A stretch of 54,524 nt of DNA from an uncultured Acetatifactor sp. (GCA_947625675.1 CANQPH010000017.1:1-54524); one strand, 5' to 3'. Positions 32,093 through 41,861 are shown, counted from the first letter of the stretch. The notes: generated by a model not told the origin, from the sequence alone. Made by a program: numbers and translations.

Positions 32093-32707
32093 TCATGTCC
32101 GATAGAGCCCCTGCTCTTCGACATAACGCAGCACGCTCTCGGGAACCATGTACCGGATGCTCCGCCCTTCTGATACCCGTTCCCTGATTTCCGAAGAAGA
32201 AATGGCGATTTCCGGGGAAAAAAGCAGCTGGATCCGAGCCCCGTATCGATTCTCAAGTTCCTCCTGCTTTCGCTCCAGCTCCTCCTTGGAAGACGAGTTC
32301 CGGGCGGCGGCGATCACGTGACAGGCCCGAAAGATCCGTTCCGGCTCCCTCCAATCCTGAATGGAGTAAAGACAATCCGCCCCCATGATAAAATAATACT
32401 CCGTTTCAGGATGCATTTCCTTTAGCGTTTCCATGGTTTCAAAGGTATAAGTGTCGCCTTCCCGGGCCAGCTCCAGATCCGACACTGCGAACCCGTCATG
32501 ACCGGCTATGGCCAGCTCCAGCATTTTCAATCGATCCGTTCCATCCTGCACCGGATGATCCTTCTTTTTATAAGGGCAGCCCGCCGGGAGAAATATGACC
32601 TTGTCCAGCCCGGCTTCTTCCCTGGCGCGTTCCGCCAACATCAAATGTCCCATATGGGGCGGGTCGAAAGTTCCTCCCAGAATCCCCACTTTTTGTTTTC
32701 CCTGCAT
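32093..32707 (-). CDS. nadD: Nicotinate-nucleotide adenylyltransferase
   Basis: A 204-residue NaMN adenylyltransferase of NAD synthesis. Seen: the nucleotidyl-transferase motif GILGGTFDPPHMGHLMLAER, PAGCPYKKKD, YFIMGADCLYSIQDWREPER and the C-terminal ISSSEIRERVSEGRSIRYMV. Complete. GAGGAACAGGG precedes ATG 32707. Upstream lies an unusual stretch of degenerate short tandem repeats before yhbY. Confidence 0.95.
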   Translation of the reverse strand: MQGKQKVGILGGTFDPPHMGHLMLAERAREEAGLDKVIFLPAGCPYKKKDHPVQDGTDRLKMLELAIAGHDGFAVSDLELAREGDTYTFETMETLKEMHPETEYYFIMGADCLYSIQDWREPERIFRACHVIAAARNSSSKEELERKQEELENRYGARIQLLFSPEIAISSSEIRERVSEGRSIRYMVPESVLRYVEEQGLYRT

Positions 32708-32724
32708 CCCTGTTCCTCTTCCCG

Positions 32725-32838
32725 GAGCCTTGCCCCTTCACGGACTTGACTCTTCACTGGCCTGGCCCTTCATAGGCTTGACTTTCACTGGCCTGGCCTT
32801 TCATAGACTTGCCCCTCACGGACTTGGCGCTTCATGAA
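32725..32838. repeat. Degenerate tandem repeat between yhbY and nadD
   Basis: About seven units of 15-18 bases in which CTTGACTCTTCAC-type and CCTGGCCCTTCAT-type modules alternate (plus strand). A roughly 30-base higher-order unit (ACTGGCCTGGCC, then TTCATAG, then CTTGAC) occurs twice almost unchanged. No open reading frame of its own with a ribosome binding site was found in either direction. Confidence 0.75.
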
Positions 32839-32886
32839 GATAACTTTGCCCAGATGCTATAGTCCATTTCCCCGAAACTTCACACG

Positions 32887-33174
32887 TTACGGCAGAACGA
32901 TCTTCGGCTTGTCCTTGTCAGGCTTGTACAGGACAATTCTCTTCCCGATCACCTGTACCACCTGGGAGTGTGTGCGTTCGGCCACCATTTCCGCAATTTC
33001 CCTGGGATCGTCCATGCAATTTTTGAGCACGCCGATCTTGAGCAGTTCCCTGGTATTGAAGGCCTCTCTCACGGCCTCCGTGACCTCCGGCGTCAGACTG
33101 GATTTTCCCACGTGCAAGACGGGCTCCAGATCATGGGCAAGACTTTTTAAATAGGCTCTCTGCTTACTGGTCAT
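32887..33174 (-). CDS. yhbY: Ribosome assembly RNA-binding protein YhbY
   Basis: A 95-residue CRM-domain protein that associates with pre-50S particles. Seen: MTSKQRAYLKSLAHDLEPVL, HVGKSSLTPEVTEAVREAF, ELLKIGVLKNCMDDPREIAE and QVIGKRIVLYKPDKDKPKI. The start at 33174 has CGAGGAAAG directly upstream and matches the family; the frame is open to 33213. It follows obgE by 55 bases. Confidence 0.93.
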   Translation of the reverse strand: MTSKQRAYLKSLAHDLEPVLHVGKSSLTPEVTEAVREAFNTRELLKIGVLKNCMDDPREIAEMVAERTHSQVVQVIGKRIVLYKPDKDKPKIVLP

Positions 33175-33229
33175 CTTTCCTCGCATTTCTGCCGCCGATT
33201 GGGCGGCATTCAAATCAACATCGTGTTTT

Positions 33230-34546
<1,317 letters not shown>

Positions 34547-34548
34547 TC

Positions 34549-34580
34549 AAAAAAAGGCTTCAAACAAGCTGTTTGAAGCC
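34549..34580 (-). terminator. Terminator of the rplU-prp-rpmA operon
   Basis: Minus strand: GGCTTCAAAC and GTTTGAAGCC form a perfect 10-bp stem with a five-base loop, followed by TTTTTTT. Very strong. Confidence 0.92.
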
Positions 34581-34594
34581 CCTGAACAATCGCT

Positions 34595-34879
34595 TTATTT
34601 CTCTACAGGATACACGGAAGCCTGTTTCTTGTCTCTTCCTTTTCTTTCAAATCTAAGCACTCCGTCCACCAGGGCGAACAGGGTGTCGTCCCCGCCCCGA
34701 CCTACATTGATGCCGGGATGGATCTTGGTTCCCCGCTGCTTGTACAGAATGTTTCCTGCCTTTACGAATTGTCCGTCAGCCCTTTTCGCTCCCAATCTTT
34801 TGGACTCGGAATCCCTGCCGTTCTTGGTAGAGCCGACTCCCTTTTTGTGAGCAAAAAATTGAAGGTTCATATTCAACAT
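34595..34879 (-). CDS. rpmA: Ribosomal protein bL27 with Prp-cleaved leader
   Basis: A 94-residue bL27. The N-terminus [20 protein letters not shown] carries the Firmicute leader ending NLQFFA, which the protease Prp removes to expose the tail that reaches the peptidyl-transferase centre. The rest ([35 protein letters not shown]) is standard. AAGGAGGTG stands before the ATG. The protease gene lies immediately upstream with a four-base gap. Confidence 0.96.
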   Translation of the reverse strand: MLNMNLQFFAHKKGVGSTKNGRDSESKRLGAKRADGQFVKAGNILYKQRGTKIHPGINVGRGGDDTLFALVDGVLRFERKGRDKKQASVYPVEK

Positions 34880-34883
34880 GGTC

Positions 34884-35216
34884 CTACACCTCCTTAAATT
34901 TTACTTGCAGATACTTCTCCCCATAGGTCCGGCTCAAAGTCGTGAGCCCGAACACCATGGAATCCAGCAAAAATACGGAGCGTTCCTGAAGTTCTCCGAC
35001 AAATTCACATCGAATGTAACCGGTCTCTTCATTCGTTTCATACAAAAGTCTCTCTCCCCCAAGCTCTTCCAGGGAATTGATGGTATTGGTCACCAAAACG
35101 GAAACCGCCGCACACAGGATGTCCGGCTGCCCTCTGCGGGCGTAACCGGCATGTCCGCTGCATTGAAAGCTTTTGTATTCTCCTTCACTGGTCTTACAGA
35201 TTAAAACAGCAGTCAT
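34884..35216 (-). CDS. prp: Ribosomal-processing cysteine protease Prp
   Basis: A 110-residue protease (YsxB family) that trims the N-terminal leader of bL27. Catalytic His and Cys are in [20 protein letters not shown]. Its position between rplU and rpmA is the standard one in Firmicutes and matches the cleavable leader seen in rpmA here. Complete length. Confidence 0.93.
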   Translation of the reverse strand: MTAVLICKTSEGEYKSFQCSGHAGYARRGQPDILCAAVSVLVTNTINSLEELGGERLLYETNEETGYIRCEFVGELQERSVFLLDSMVFGLTTLSRTYGEKYLQVKFKEV

Positions 35217-35236
35217 AATTCGTTCCCTGATAGAAC

Positions 35237-35542
35237 TTAAGCATTGATCTTGTCGATCTTCACCTGAGTGTATGCTTGTCTATGACCATTCTTCTTATGG
35301 TAGCCGGTTTTTCTCTTGTATTTGTATACAATGACTTTCTTACCTTTGCCCTGCTCCATAACGGTTGCGTTCACGGTCACGTTCGCCACGTCCTCGCCAA
35401 CCTTCAGAGTCTCATCGCTTACAGCCAGCACCTGGTCAAAAGTAACGTTCTCACCGACCTCTGCGGCGAGCTTCTCAACCTTGAGCACGTCGCCCTCAGC
35501 CACCTTGTACTGCTTTCCGCCCGTTGCAATGATTGCGTACAT
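35237..35542 (-). CDS. rplU: Ribosomal protein bL21
   Basis: A 101-residue bL21: [35 protein letters not shown] and the C-terminal [29 protein letters not shown] precedes ATG 35542. First gene of the rplU-prp-rpmA operon, with a consensus promoter and a structured leader upstream and a strong terminator after rpmA. Confidence 0.96.
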   Translation of the reverse strand: MYAIIATGGKQYKVAEGDVLKVEKLAAEVGENVTFDQVLAVSDETLKVGEDVANVTVNATVMEQGKGKKVIVYKYKRKTGYHKKNGHRQAYTQVKIDKINA

Positions 35543-35625
35543 AAGGCACCTCCTACTATTTACTCGCTAATCCTGGTGGCGTCCCGAAAAAAGGACACAC
35601 TTCAACCTAAATTATGCGGCATACC
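35543..35625 (-). promoter_or_regulatory. Probable L21 leader RNA
   Basis: The transcribed leader contains GGTTGAAGTGTGTCC and, after a U-rich loop, GGGACGCCACCAGG, forming a GTG(T)GTCC/GGAC(G)CCAC-type stem about 35 bases before the ribosome binding site. Position and the TTGAAGTG...GGACGCCACCAGG pattern agree with my recollection of the Firmicute L21 leader family, thought to mediate autogenous control. Assignment from memory; covariance search would settle it. Confidence 0.55.
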
Positions 35626-35630
35626 GTTGT

Positions 35631-35659
35631 ATCATAGCATGAGGTGCCTCAAATGTCAA
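35631..35659 (-). promoter_or_regulatory. Promoter of rplU-prp-rpmA
   Basis: Minus strand: perfect TTGACA (35659-35654), 17-base spacer, TATGAT (35636-35631). Confidence 0.85.
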
Positions 35660-35670
35660 GAACTTTTTAT

Positions 35671-36309
35671 TTATTGCACATCAGAATTGTTGCGCTTCTC
35701 AAAATCCTCAATGTATTGTGCGATCAGCTTCACCGTTCCATCCACGCCCAGGACGCTGCTGTTGATACACAGGTCATAGCTGTCCGCGCGGCCCCATTTC
35801 TTGGAGGAATAATAGTTATAATAGCTCTGTCTCTGCTTATCCTTTTTGATGATCATTTCCCGGGCCTTGGCCTCGTTCAGATCATACTTGCGCATGATGC
35901 GGTGTACCTTGGTCTCCTCGTCTCCGTAAATAAAGAGATGGATACAGTTGGGAAGGTCGCCCAGGGCGTAGTCGGCACAGCGTCCCACGATCACGCAGGG
36001 ACCCTCTTCTGCGATTTTCTTGATGGTGTCGAACTGGGCCAGGAACACCTTGTGGCTGATGGGCATATCCACGAAGGAAGAGGCGTTATAGCCGAAAGAA
36101 TAAGTATCCATCACCAGATTGTAAAGGAAGGAATTCGTGGGCCTTTCATCGTGGTTCTGAATCATTTCCTCGCAAAAACCGCTTTCCTTTGCCGCCCGAG
36201 TGAGAAGCTCCTTGTCATAACACTTGATCCCAAAATATTCCGCAACCTTCTCTCCAATCTCTCTTCCTGCGGAACCAAACTGACGTCCGATCGTAATAAT
36301 CGTATTCAT
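35671..36309 (-). CDS. Cytidylate kinase-like family protein
   Basis: A 212-residue P-loop protein of the cytidylate-kinase-like family (AAA_26), common in clostridia. N-terminal MNTIITIGRQFGSAGREIGE replaces the classical Walker A with the RQxGSxGxxIG form; then YDKELLTRAAKESGF, CVIVGRCADYAL and a lid with ADSYDLCINSSVLGVDGTVK. The substrate is not established for this subfamily. A good promoter lies upstream (36369-36397, minus), so it is probably a single-gene transcript convergent with nothing and parallel to rplU. Confidence 0.85.
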   Translation of the reverse strand: MNTIITIGRQFGSAGREIGEKVAEYFGIKCYDKELLTRAAKESGFCEEMIQNHDERPTNSFLYNLVMDTYSFGYNASSFVDMPISHKVFLAQFDTIKKIAEEGPCVIVGRCADYALGDLPNCIHLFIYGDEETKVHRIMRKYDLNEAKAREMIIKKDKQRQSYYNYYSSKKWGRADSYDLCINSSVLGVDGTVKLIAQYIEDFEKRNNSDVQ

Positions 36310-36368
36310 ATATACACCCGCCTTTCTGCCTGAAAGTATTTATGTTCTGGAAATATCTATGCAATTTT

Positions 36369-36397
36369 ATTATACAGCATTCTTTCCAAATAAACAA
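36369..36397 (-). promoter_or_regulatory. Promoter of the cytidylate kinase-like gene
   Basis: Minus strand: TTGTTT (36397-36392), 17-base spacer, perfect TATAAT (36374-36369). Confidence 0.7.
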
Positions 36398-36487
36398 TAT
36401 AAATTTTCAGAAAATTGTGCAATTATCGTAACAGTTCAGCCAGCCGCCATTCTATGAGCAAAGGCAGTATGTCGGCCAGACCATCAA

Positions 36488-37399
36488 TCATGACAAGGTT
36501 TCCAACAAGCGGATAAAGTATTCCGGCAGGGGCGCTATCACTTCGATATACTCCGAAGTGACTGGGTGCTGGAATCCCAGGGTATAGGCGTGCAGAGTCT
36601 GCCCCTGCAGGTGAAACCGGGATTTTCCAGAGGAATAGACGGCGTCTCCCAGGATCGGATGCCCGATGCTGGCCAGATGCACCCGAATCTGGTGGGTTCT
36701 GCCGGTCTCCAGCACGCATTCGATGTAAGTGTATTTGGAAAAGCGCTTCAGAACCTTCACATGGGTGACGGCCCGCTTCCCGTTCCGTTCGTTTACCGCC
36801 ATCTTTTTGCGGTCCGTGGGATGACGTCCCAGAGGTTTGTCGATGGTGAGCTCATCTTCCCGGATCACGCCCTCGCAGATCGCCCGATAACTGCGGTGAA
36901 CGGAGTGCTCTTTCAGCTGGGCCGCAATGCAGTTGTGGGCCCGGTCGTTTTTGCACACGATGAGGGAGCCCGTGGTATCCCTGTCGATGCGGTGCACGAT
37001 GCCGGGCCGCATGACGCCGTTGATCCCGGACAGTTCCTTCCCGCAGTGATACATCAGGGCGTTGACCAGGGTGCCGCTGTAATGCCCCGCCGCCGGGTGC
37101 ACCACCATCCCCTTCGGCTTGTTCACCACCACCACGTCCTCGTCCTCGTAGAGGATGTCCAGGGGGATGTTTTCCGGCCGGATGTCCGGCTCCTGGGCTT
37201 CAGGAAGCAGGAAAAAAACTTCATCGTCCGTTTTGACCCGGTAACTGCCTTTTACGGCCTCCCCGTTGACAAGCACCTTTCCTTCCTTGATCAGCTTCTG
37301 CACAAAAGAACGGGACAGGGAATCGATCAGCATGGTCATACATTTGTCGATCCTCTCATCCTCCATGTCTTCTTCTATCTGAAAACGAAACTCTTCCAT
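36488..37399 (-). CDS. rluD: RluD-type pseudouridine synthase
   Basis: A 303-residue RluA-family enzyme. N-terminal S4 domain (ERIDKCMTMLIDSLSRSFVQ), catalytic IVHRIDRDTTGSLIVCKND with the nucleophile Asp, YRAICEGVI and the closing GRTHQIRVHLASIGHPILGD. It sits right behind lspA, the position of rluD/ylyB in many Firmicutes, which supports the RluD assignment; the exact uridines are inferred. The start at 37399 lies 15 bases after the lspA stop. Confidence 0.9.
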   Translation of the reverse strand: MEEFRFQIEEDMEDERIDKCMTMLIDSLSRSFVQKLIKEGKVLVNGEAVKGSYRVKTDDEVFFLLPEAQEPDIRPENIPLDILYEDEDVVVVNKPKGMVVHPAAGHYSGTLVNALMYHCGKELSGINGVMRPGIVHRIDRDTTGSLIVCKNDRAHNCIAAQLKEHSVHRSYRAICEGVIREDELTIDKPLGRHPTDRKKMAVNERNGKRAVTHVKVLKRFSKYTYIECVLETGRTHQIRVHLASIGHPILGDAVYSSGKSRFHLQGQTLHAYTLGFQHPVTSEYIEVIAPLPEYFIRLLETLS

Positions 37400-37414
37400 G
37401 CCCCTCCTCTAAAA

Positions 37415-37930
37415 CTACTTCTTTCCCCGGAAAGGAAGCAGCGCCTCCAGTTCCTCTTCTTTGTAATAAAAAAGCAGCAGCACGAACAAAGCGATGGTGG
37501 AGACCACCACGAAGCAGTCCGCCACGTTGAAGATCGGATAATCGATCAGGATAAAATAAATAAAATCCACCACGTAACCCAGGAAAAACCGGTCTATCAT
37601 GTTGCCGAGCCCTCCGGCGATGATCCCCACGCCCAGGAAATGCAGGGGCAAATACCTTTTTTTCATCGGGAGACGCAGCAGGAAAAAGAGCACCACCGCC
37701 AGGAAGACCACTCCCACCGCCAAAAGGAACACCCGCTTTCCCTGCAGCACTCCGAAGGCGGAGCCCCGGTTCTCCAGATATTCCAGCTGCAGGACCCCTT
37801 GGATCAGGATAAAGGGCCGCTGGCCTTTCAGCTTCAGCACGGCCAGGCGCTTGGTATATTGATCCAGAAATAACAGAACCGCCGTTAAAACTGCATCCAG
37901 GCACAGCACGCCGGCCTTCTTTTTATTCAT
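37415..37930 (-). CDS. lspA: Lipoprotein signal peptidase II
   Basis: A 171-residue aspartyl protease of the membrane that cuts lipoprotein signal peptides before the lipidated Cys. Four spans; the two catalytic Asp blocks are GGLGNMIDRFFLGYVVDF and FNVADCFVVVST. LENRGSAFGVL is the conserved external motif. The ATG at 37930 overlaps the aroB stop by a few bases. Substrates in this window include the lipoproteins at 2048 and 42447. Confidence 0.94.
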   Translation of the reverse strand: MNKKKAGVLCLDAVLTAVLLFLDQYTKRLAVLKLKGQRPFILIQGVLQLEYLENRGSAFGVLQGKRVFLLAVGVVFLAVVLFFLLRLPMKKRYLPLHFLGVGIIAGGLGNMIDRFFLGYVVDFIYFILIDYPIFNVADCFVVVSTIALFVLLLFYYKEEELEALLPFRGKK

Positions 37931-39032
37931 AGGCGTCCTCTTCTCTGAAATAGATTTCATTGACGGCGGCCAGAATCTCTTCCTCCGTCACGCTGCGGTC
38001 GATCACGGCCTTGCCGATCTGTTTTAACAAAATGAATTTGATCTGTCCGCCTTCCATTTTCTTATCGGACCTGGTCAGCGCCGCAATCTCTTCCGGCAGG
38101 ATGTCCTCCACGGTGATGGGCAGATAAAAGGGAACGAACATGTCCCGGATCTCCAGGTACTCCTCCTGGCTGATATATTCCTTTTTCCAGGAAATGTAAG
38201 CCGCCGCCACCGTTCCCAGGGCCACGCATTCCCCGTGATACAGGCTGAAATCCTTGGCTTTTTCGATGGCGTGGCCGATGGTGTGCCCCAGGTTGAGCAG
38301 GGCCCTGTCCCCCTGCTCCGTGGGATCCTTTTCCACCACGGACTTTTTCACGCTGCAGCTTCGCATGATCATCTCTTCCAGGACGTCCAGATCCTTCTCG
38401 CAGATTTCGTACATGTTGGCCACCAGCCATTCGTAAAAAAGTGCGTCCTTGATGAGTCCATGCTTCATCACCTCCGCAAAGCCGGAGAAAAACTGCCTGT
38501 CCGGAAGGGTTTTCAAGGTGGCCAGGTTCATATATACCAGCCTGGGCATTTTAAAAGCCCCCACCATGTTCTTGTACCCGTCAAAATCCACCCCGGTCTT
38601 GCCGCCGATGCTGCTGTCCGCCTGGGCCAAAAGGGTGGTTGGAATCTGTATGAAATCAATTCCCCTCAAATAAGTGGCCGCCGCAAAACCCGTGAGATCC
38701 CCTACTACGCCGCCGCCAAGGGCCAGCAGCATGTCCTTCCGGTCAAATTTTTCCTCGATCAGGAAACGATAGACCTCCCGCACCGTGTCCAGGGTTTTGG
38801 AAGCCTCTCCAGCCGGGAAGGTGTAGACCACCGCCCTCCGGCACCGGCCTTCCAGGGTTTTCAGAAGCTCCTCCGCATAAAGGGGACCCACCGTGGAATC
38901 CGTCACGATGCACAGCTGCTTCTCCTCCGTCCCGAGCTCCGCCAGTTCCTCCGCCAGTTCCGCAAAGGACTGGCTGAACACGATGTCGTAGCAGGGTTTT
39001 TTATTCATGAAAATCGGTAATCTCTGCGCCAT
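37923..39032 (-). CDS. aroB: 3-dehydroquinate synthase
   Basis: A 369-residue NAD- and zinc-dependent enzyme making 3-dehydroquinate from DAHP in the shikimate pathway. Seen: ALGGGVVGDLTGFAAATYLR, QIPTTLLAQADSSIGGKTGV, AEVMKHGLIKD and the Zn-ligand LNLGHTIGHAIEKAK. The start is uncertain: ATG 39032 and ATG 39008 both lack a clear ribosome binding site. A terminator hairpin ends only about 10-16 bases before ATG 39032, so expression must come from read-through or an unusual short leader. Other shikimate genes are not in the window. Confidence 0.93.
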   Translation of the reverse strand: MAQRLPIFMNKKPCYDIVFSQSFAELAEELAELGTEEKQLCIVTDSTVGPLYAEELLKTLEGRCRRAVVYTFPAGEASKTLDTVREVYRFLIEEKFDRKDMLLALGGGVVGDLTGFAAATYLRGIDFIQIPTTLLAQADSSIGGKTGVDFDGYKNMVGAFKMPRLVYMNLATLKTLPDRQFFSGFAEVMKHGLIKDALFYEWLVANMYEICEKDLDVLEEMIMRSCSVKKSVVEKDPTEQGDRALLNLGHTIGHAIEKAKDFSLYHGECVALGTVAAAYISWKKEYISQEEYLEIRDMFVPFYLPITVEDILPEEIAALTRSDKKMEGGQIKFILLKQIGKAVIDRSVTEEEILAAVNEIYFREEDAYE

Positions 39033-39042
39033 AATGAATCAC

Positions 39043-39077
39043 AAAATACAGCTGTGCAGAATCAGCCACACAGCTGT
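39043..39077 (-). terminator. Intrinsic terminator between sepF and aroB
   Basis: Minus strand: ACAGCTGTG (39077-39069) pairs with CACAGCTGT (39056-39048), followed by ATTTTG. The U-run is short and the hairpin is very close to the aroB start. Confidence 0.65.
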
Positions 39078-39135
39078 CATATCCTTTCTTCTATAATAGC
39101 TATAATAGCGGGACGAATGCCCTGGCAAAAGACCC

Positions 39136-39660
39136 TTAGATGCTGTTGTCAATGGGGCCGTCAAACCCGTTGCCCAAAAGCTCCTGGAAATCTCCGGAAA
39201 CATCCACGCTGGCCGGCGTGATGATGAAAATATAGTGGGAGATTTTCTGAAGGTTCCCGGAAATCGCAAAACAGGACCCGGATGTAAAGTCGATGATCCT
39301 CTGCGCCACGTCCACGTCCAGTCCCTCCAGGTTCAGCACCACCGTTCGGTTGGCGAGAAGCGTTTCCGTGATCTCCCTGGCATCCTCGATGCTGGTGGGC
39401 TTTACCACGCATACCTCCATGCCGCTTACACTGGACATCCTGCGGGAAGCGGGCTGACGCATGGGGGTCACCTTGGGCGCAGGCTTTTTGACCGGACGCT
39501 CATCATAATCCTCCTCCACACTCTTGATCTTGGAAGCTCTGCGGCTCTTGGGAGACTCTTCCTCTTCTTCGTCCTCATCCAGATAGTCGTCATCGTAATA
39601 ATCTTCATCGTCCTCATCATTCAGCTTCATGATGTTTAAGAACTTGTCCATTACACCCAT
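39136..39660 (-). CDS. sepF: Cell division protein SepF
   Basis: A 174-residue FtsZ partner that bundles FtsZ filaments and tethers them to the membrane. The N-terminal amphipathic anchor MGVMDKFLNIMKLN is followed by a very acidic linker (residues about 14-36) and a basic stretch. The SepF core starts at VCVVKPTSIEDAREITETLL and contains RTVVLNLEGLDVDVAQRIID. AAGGAGA precedes ATG 39660. It follows yggS, the usual ylmE-ylmF arrangement. Confidence 0.95.
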   Translation of the reverse strand: MGVMDKFLNIMKLNDEDDEDYYDDDYLDEDEEEEESPKSRRASKIKSVEEDYDERPVKKPAPKVTPMRQPASRRMSSVSGMEVCVVKPTSIEDAREITETLLANRTVVLNLEGLDVDVAQRIIDFTSGSCFAISGNLQKISHYIFIITPASVDVSGDFQELLGNGFDGPIDNSI

Positions 39661-39731
39661 CGCACTAATCTCCTTTTTCTTATCGGAATCGTCTTACAAA
39701 ACGGTCAACACAGTGATCCTTTGACCCTTTT

Positions 39732-40427
39732 CTAAAACGCACCATAATTCCTTTCTCCGAAGATGCCCGTGCCCACCCGGACGAAGGTCGCCCCTTCCTC
39801 CACGGCGACGAGATAATCTCCGGTCATTCCCATCGACAAAAAATTCATACTAACATTATCAATGTTTTTTCCCTCTATGTCAACAGCCAATTTCTTTAAT
39901 TGCTTAAAATATTTTCGATTTTCTTCCGGATCCGTCACAAAAGGGGCTATGGTCATCAATCCGCAGATCCGGATCCCCGGCAGAACCGCAATCTGGCGAA
40001 CCAACTCTTCCGTCTGGGAGGGGGACACGCCGAATTTGCTTTCTTCCTGCGCCGCATTGACCTCCACCAGGATCCGCACCTCCGTCTGCTTCTTCTGGGC
40101 TTCCCGGCTGATTTCTTCCGCCAGCCGCAGGGAATCCACGCTGTGGATCATCCATACCTTGTCCACGATATATTTTACCTTGTTCCGCTGCAGGTGGCCG
40201 ATCATGTGCCAGCGGATGTCCTGGGGCATGGCCGCCGCCTTTTCCACCAGTTCCTGCACCTTGTTTTCCCCGAAATCCCTGACGCCGGCCCCGTAAGCTT
40301 CCTGCAGGTCCTCCAGCGGCTTCGTTTTGCTGACTGCGATCAGGGTCACCTCGGAAGGCTCCCTGGACGCTCTTTCACAGGCGGTCTCAATGCCCGCCCG
40401 CACCCGGTTCAAATTTTCCCGAATCAT
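39732..40427 (-). CDS. yggS: PLP homeostasis protein YggS/YlmE
   Basis: A 231-residue PLPBP-family protein: single-domain alanine-racemase-like barrel carrying PLP but without known enzymatic activity; it balances PLP supply. Seen: VTLIAVSKTKPLEDLQEAYG with the PLP lysine, DFGENKVQELVEKA, IRWHMIGHLQRNKVKYIVDK, and the phosphate-binding FLSMGMTGDYLVAVEEGATF then VRVGTGIFGERNY. Complete. Neighbour of sepF as in most Gram-positives. Confidence 0.95.
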   Translation of the reverse strand: MIRENLNRVRAGIETACERASREPSEVTLIAVSKTKPLEDLQEAYGAGVRDFGENKVQELVEKAAAMPQDIRWHMIGHLQRNKVKYIVDKVWMIHSVDSLRLAEEISREAQKKQTEVRILVEVNAAQEESKFGVSPSQTEELVRQIAVLPGIRICGLMTIAPFVTDPEENRKYFKQLKKLAVDIEGKNIDNVSMNFLSMGMTGDYLVAVEEGATFVRVGTGIFGERNYGAF

Positions 40428-40445
40428 GCAGTCCCTCCCCTGTCT

Positions 40446-41861
40446 CTATTTAAACAAAAACTGTTCATTAGTGACGCTCCCGGCATCCAGAACGATGTTG
40501 TCATATACGTTCAGACCGTACCGGGTGTTGGATTCCACGATGGCGTATTCCTCGTTCTGGTCGATGATGTTGATCTCCCGGAAATCCGCATACCCCTTGT
40601 TCATGTTGTAAACGCCGATCAGCGTCTCCTTCCGGCTGACCGTGAAGGTCTCCTGGCTATCCGGCTTGATCAGCACGTCCCCCATGTTCAGAATCTCGGT
40701 ATCCAGATAATATTCCTTCGTATCCTCGTCGAAGGAGTAGGCATCGGCTTCCACGAATTCAGAAGAAGGGCTCCCGTCCTCCAGGTAGATCCGCCTGATC
40801 ACCCCGGTGGAACCGTCCGTGCCGCTCTGAGTCATGTAGGCTTCGGGCACCAGGTAAAATTCCCTCCTGGCGATGGAGGAAAGAGGAATCTTCAAACCGG
40901 TCTCCTGATTCAGAAGCAGCTCCACTTCCAGAAAACGGTCCGAAACAAAAGTCAGCATAGAATTATTGAAATCCAGCTGCACATAATATTTGCCGTCGGG
41001 ATTCACCAATAGCTTTGTGGAGGCCCAGGATTCATATTGATTTTTCAGGAATCGGACCTTTACGTAGCCTTCCGCTTCCAGTGCGGTTCCCTCTTCCGCC
41101 GTCACGGGGATCACGACGCTCCAATTTTCGCTGACGGACAGCTTGTACACCGGTTCCCCCACAGCCGCCAGCTCCGCACCGGCCAGCTGCGTTTTTTGGT
41201 AATCCTTCGCTTCCAGAAGTTCCTCCGTCACCTGCTCCGGCGCAAGCGTCTCATAACCGTCCATCCAATAGGCCACGATGCCCGTGCCCGGCGACTTGCA
41301 GGTCTGGAAAGTTCCCTGGAATTCCGATGCTGCATTCAGATCCTCCAGCATGCCGGAATTGGCCAGCCGCAGCACCGTTCCGGACAATTCATACTTGAAA
41401 TCGTAGGCGGGAGAAAAATTCTGGGGAGAAAATCCATGCATGAAGTCCACGATCTCGCTGCGAAACTGGAGCAGTTCCTGCTGGTCGAGGGTGTTTTCCC
41501 CCAGGCTGATGCTTTCCTGATATTCTCGGAACCGTCCCGTCTCATCCACGGTATAGACGATATCCCCCTGGGCGACTCTTTCCCCTTCTCTGGCGTAAAA
41601 GTTCAAATATCCGGCGGTCTGGGCCGTAACGACCACTTCTTCTCTCAGTGCGATGCCCTTGTATATGGAATTGGCCGACAGAGAGCCTTCCTGAACCTCG
41701 TAGGGTCTGGGAGGATCGGACTGGATGTAATTCACCACGCAATAAATCACGTAGACCAGCACTGCGGCGAAGATCAGCATGCCGATGTTCAGGTTCATCG
41801 GCTTTCTATATTTTCTGATTTTTTGTTCTTTCTTCCTTTTATGAGACTTTCGTCCTGCCAC
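40446..41861 (-). CDS. HlyD-like membrane-anchored protein next to sepF
   Basis: A 471-residue protein with a basic N-terminus (KSHKRKKEQKIRKYRKP), one membrane span (IGMLIFAAVLVYVIYCVV) and a large outer domain. The first half of a lipoyl-like barrel-sandwich (VVTAQTAGYLNFYAREGERV, AQGDIVYTVDETG) and the later partner half (CKSPGTGIVAYWMDG) give the HlyD/RND-adaptor pattern. No transporter gene is near. Genes of this type beside sepF and yggS in clostridia suggest a cell-envelope or division role, not drug efflux. The start is GTG 41861 with AGGAGGCG upstream. Confidence 0.8.
   Translation of the reverse strand: MAGRKSHKRKKEQKIRKYRKPMNLNIGMLIFAAVLVYVIYCVVNYIQSDPPRPYEVQEGSLSANSIYKGIALREEVVVTAQTAGYLNFYAREGERVAQGDIVYTVDETGRFREYQESISLGENTLDQQELLQFRSEIVDFMHGFSPQNFSPAYDFKYELSGTVLRLANSGMLEDLNAASEFQGTFQTCKSPGTGIVAYWMDGYETLAPEQVTEELLEAKDYQKTQLAGAELAAVGEPVYKLSVSENWSVVIPVTAEEGTALEAEGYVKVRFLKNQYESWASTKLLVNPDGKYYVQLDFNNSMLTFVSDRFLEVELLLNQETGLKIPLSSIARREFYLVPEAYMTQSGTDGSTGVIRRIYLEDGSPSSEFVEADAYSFDEDTKEYYLDTEILNMGDVLIKPDSQETFTVSRKETLIGVYNMNKGYADFREINIIDQNEEYAIVESNTRYGLNVYDNIVLDAGSVTNEQFLFK

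Noticed and set aside
32725..32838. Tandem repeat upstream of nadD as a CRISPR array
   Set aside because: Units are 15-18 bases, degenerate and contiguous without unique spacers; no cas genes nearby.
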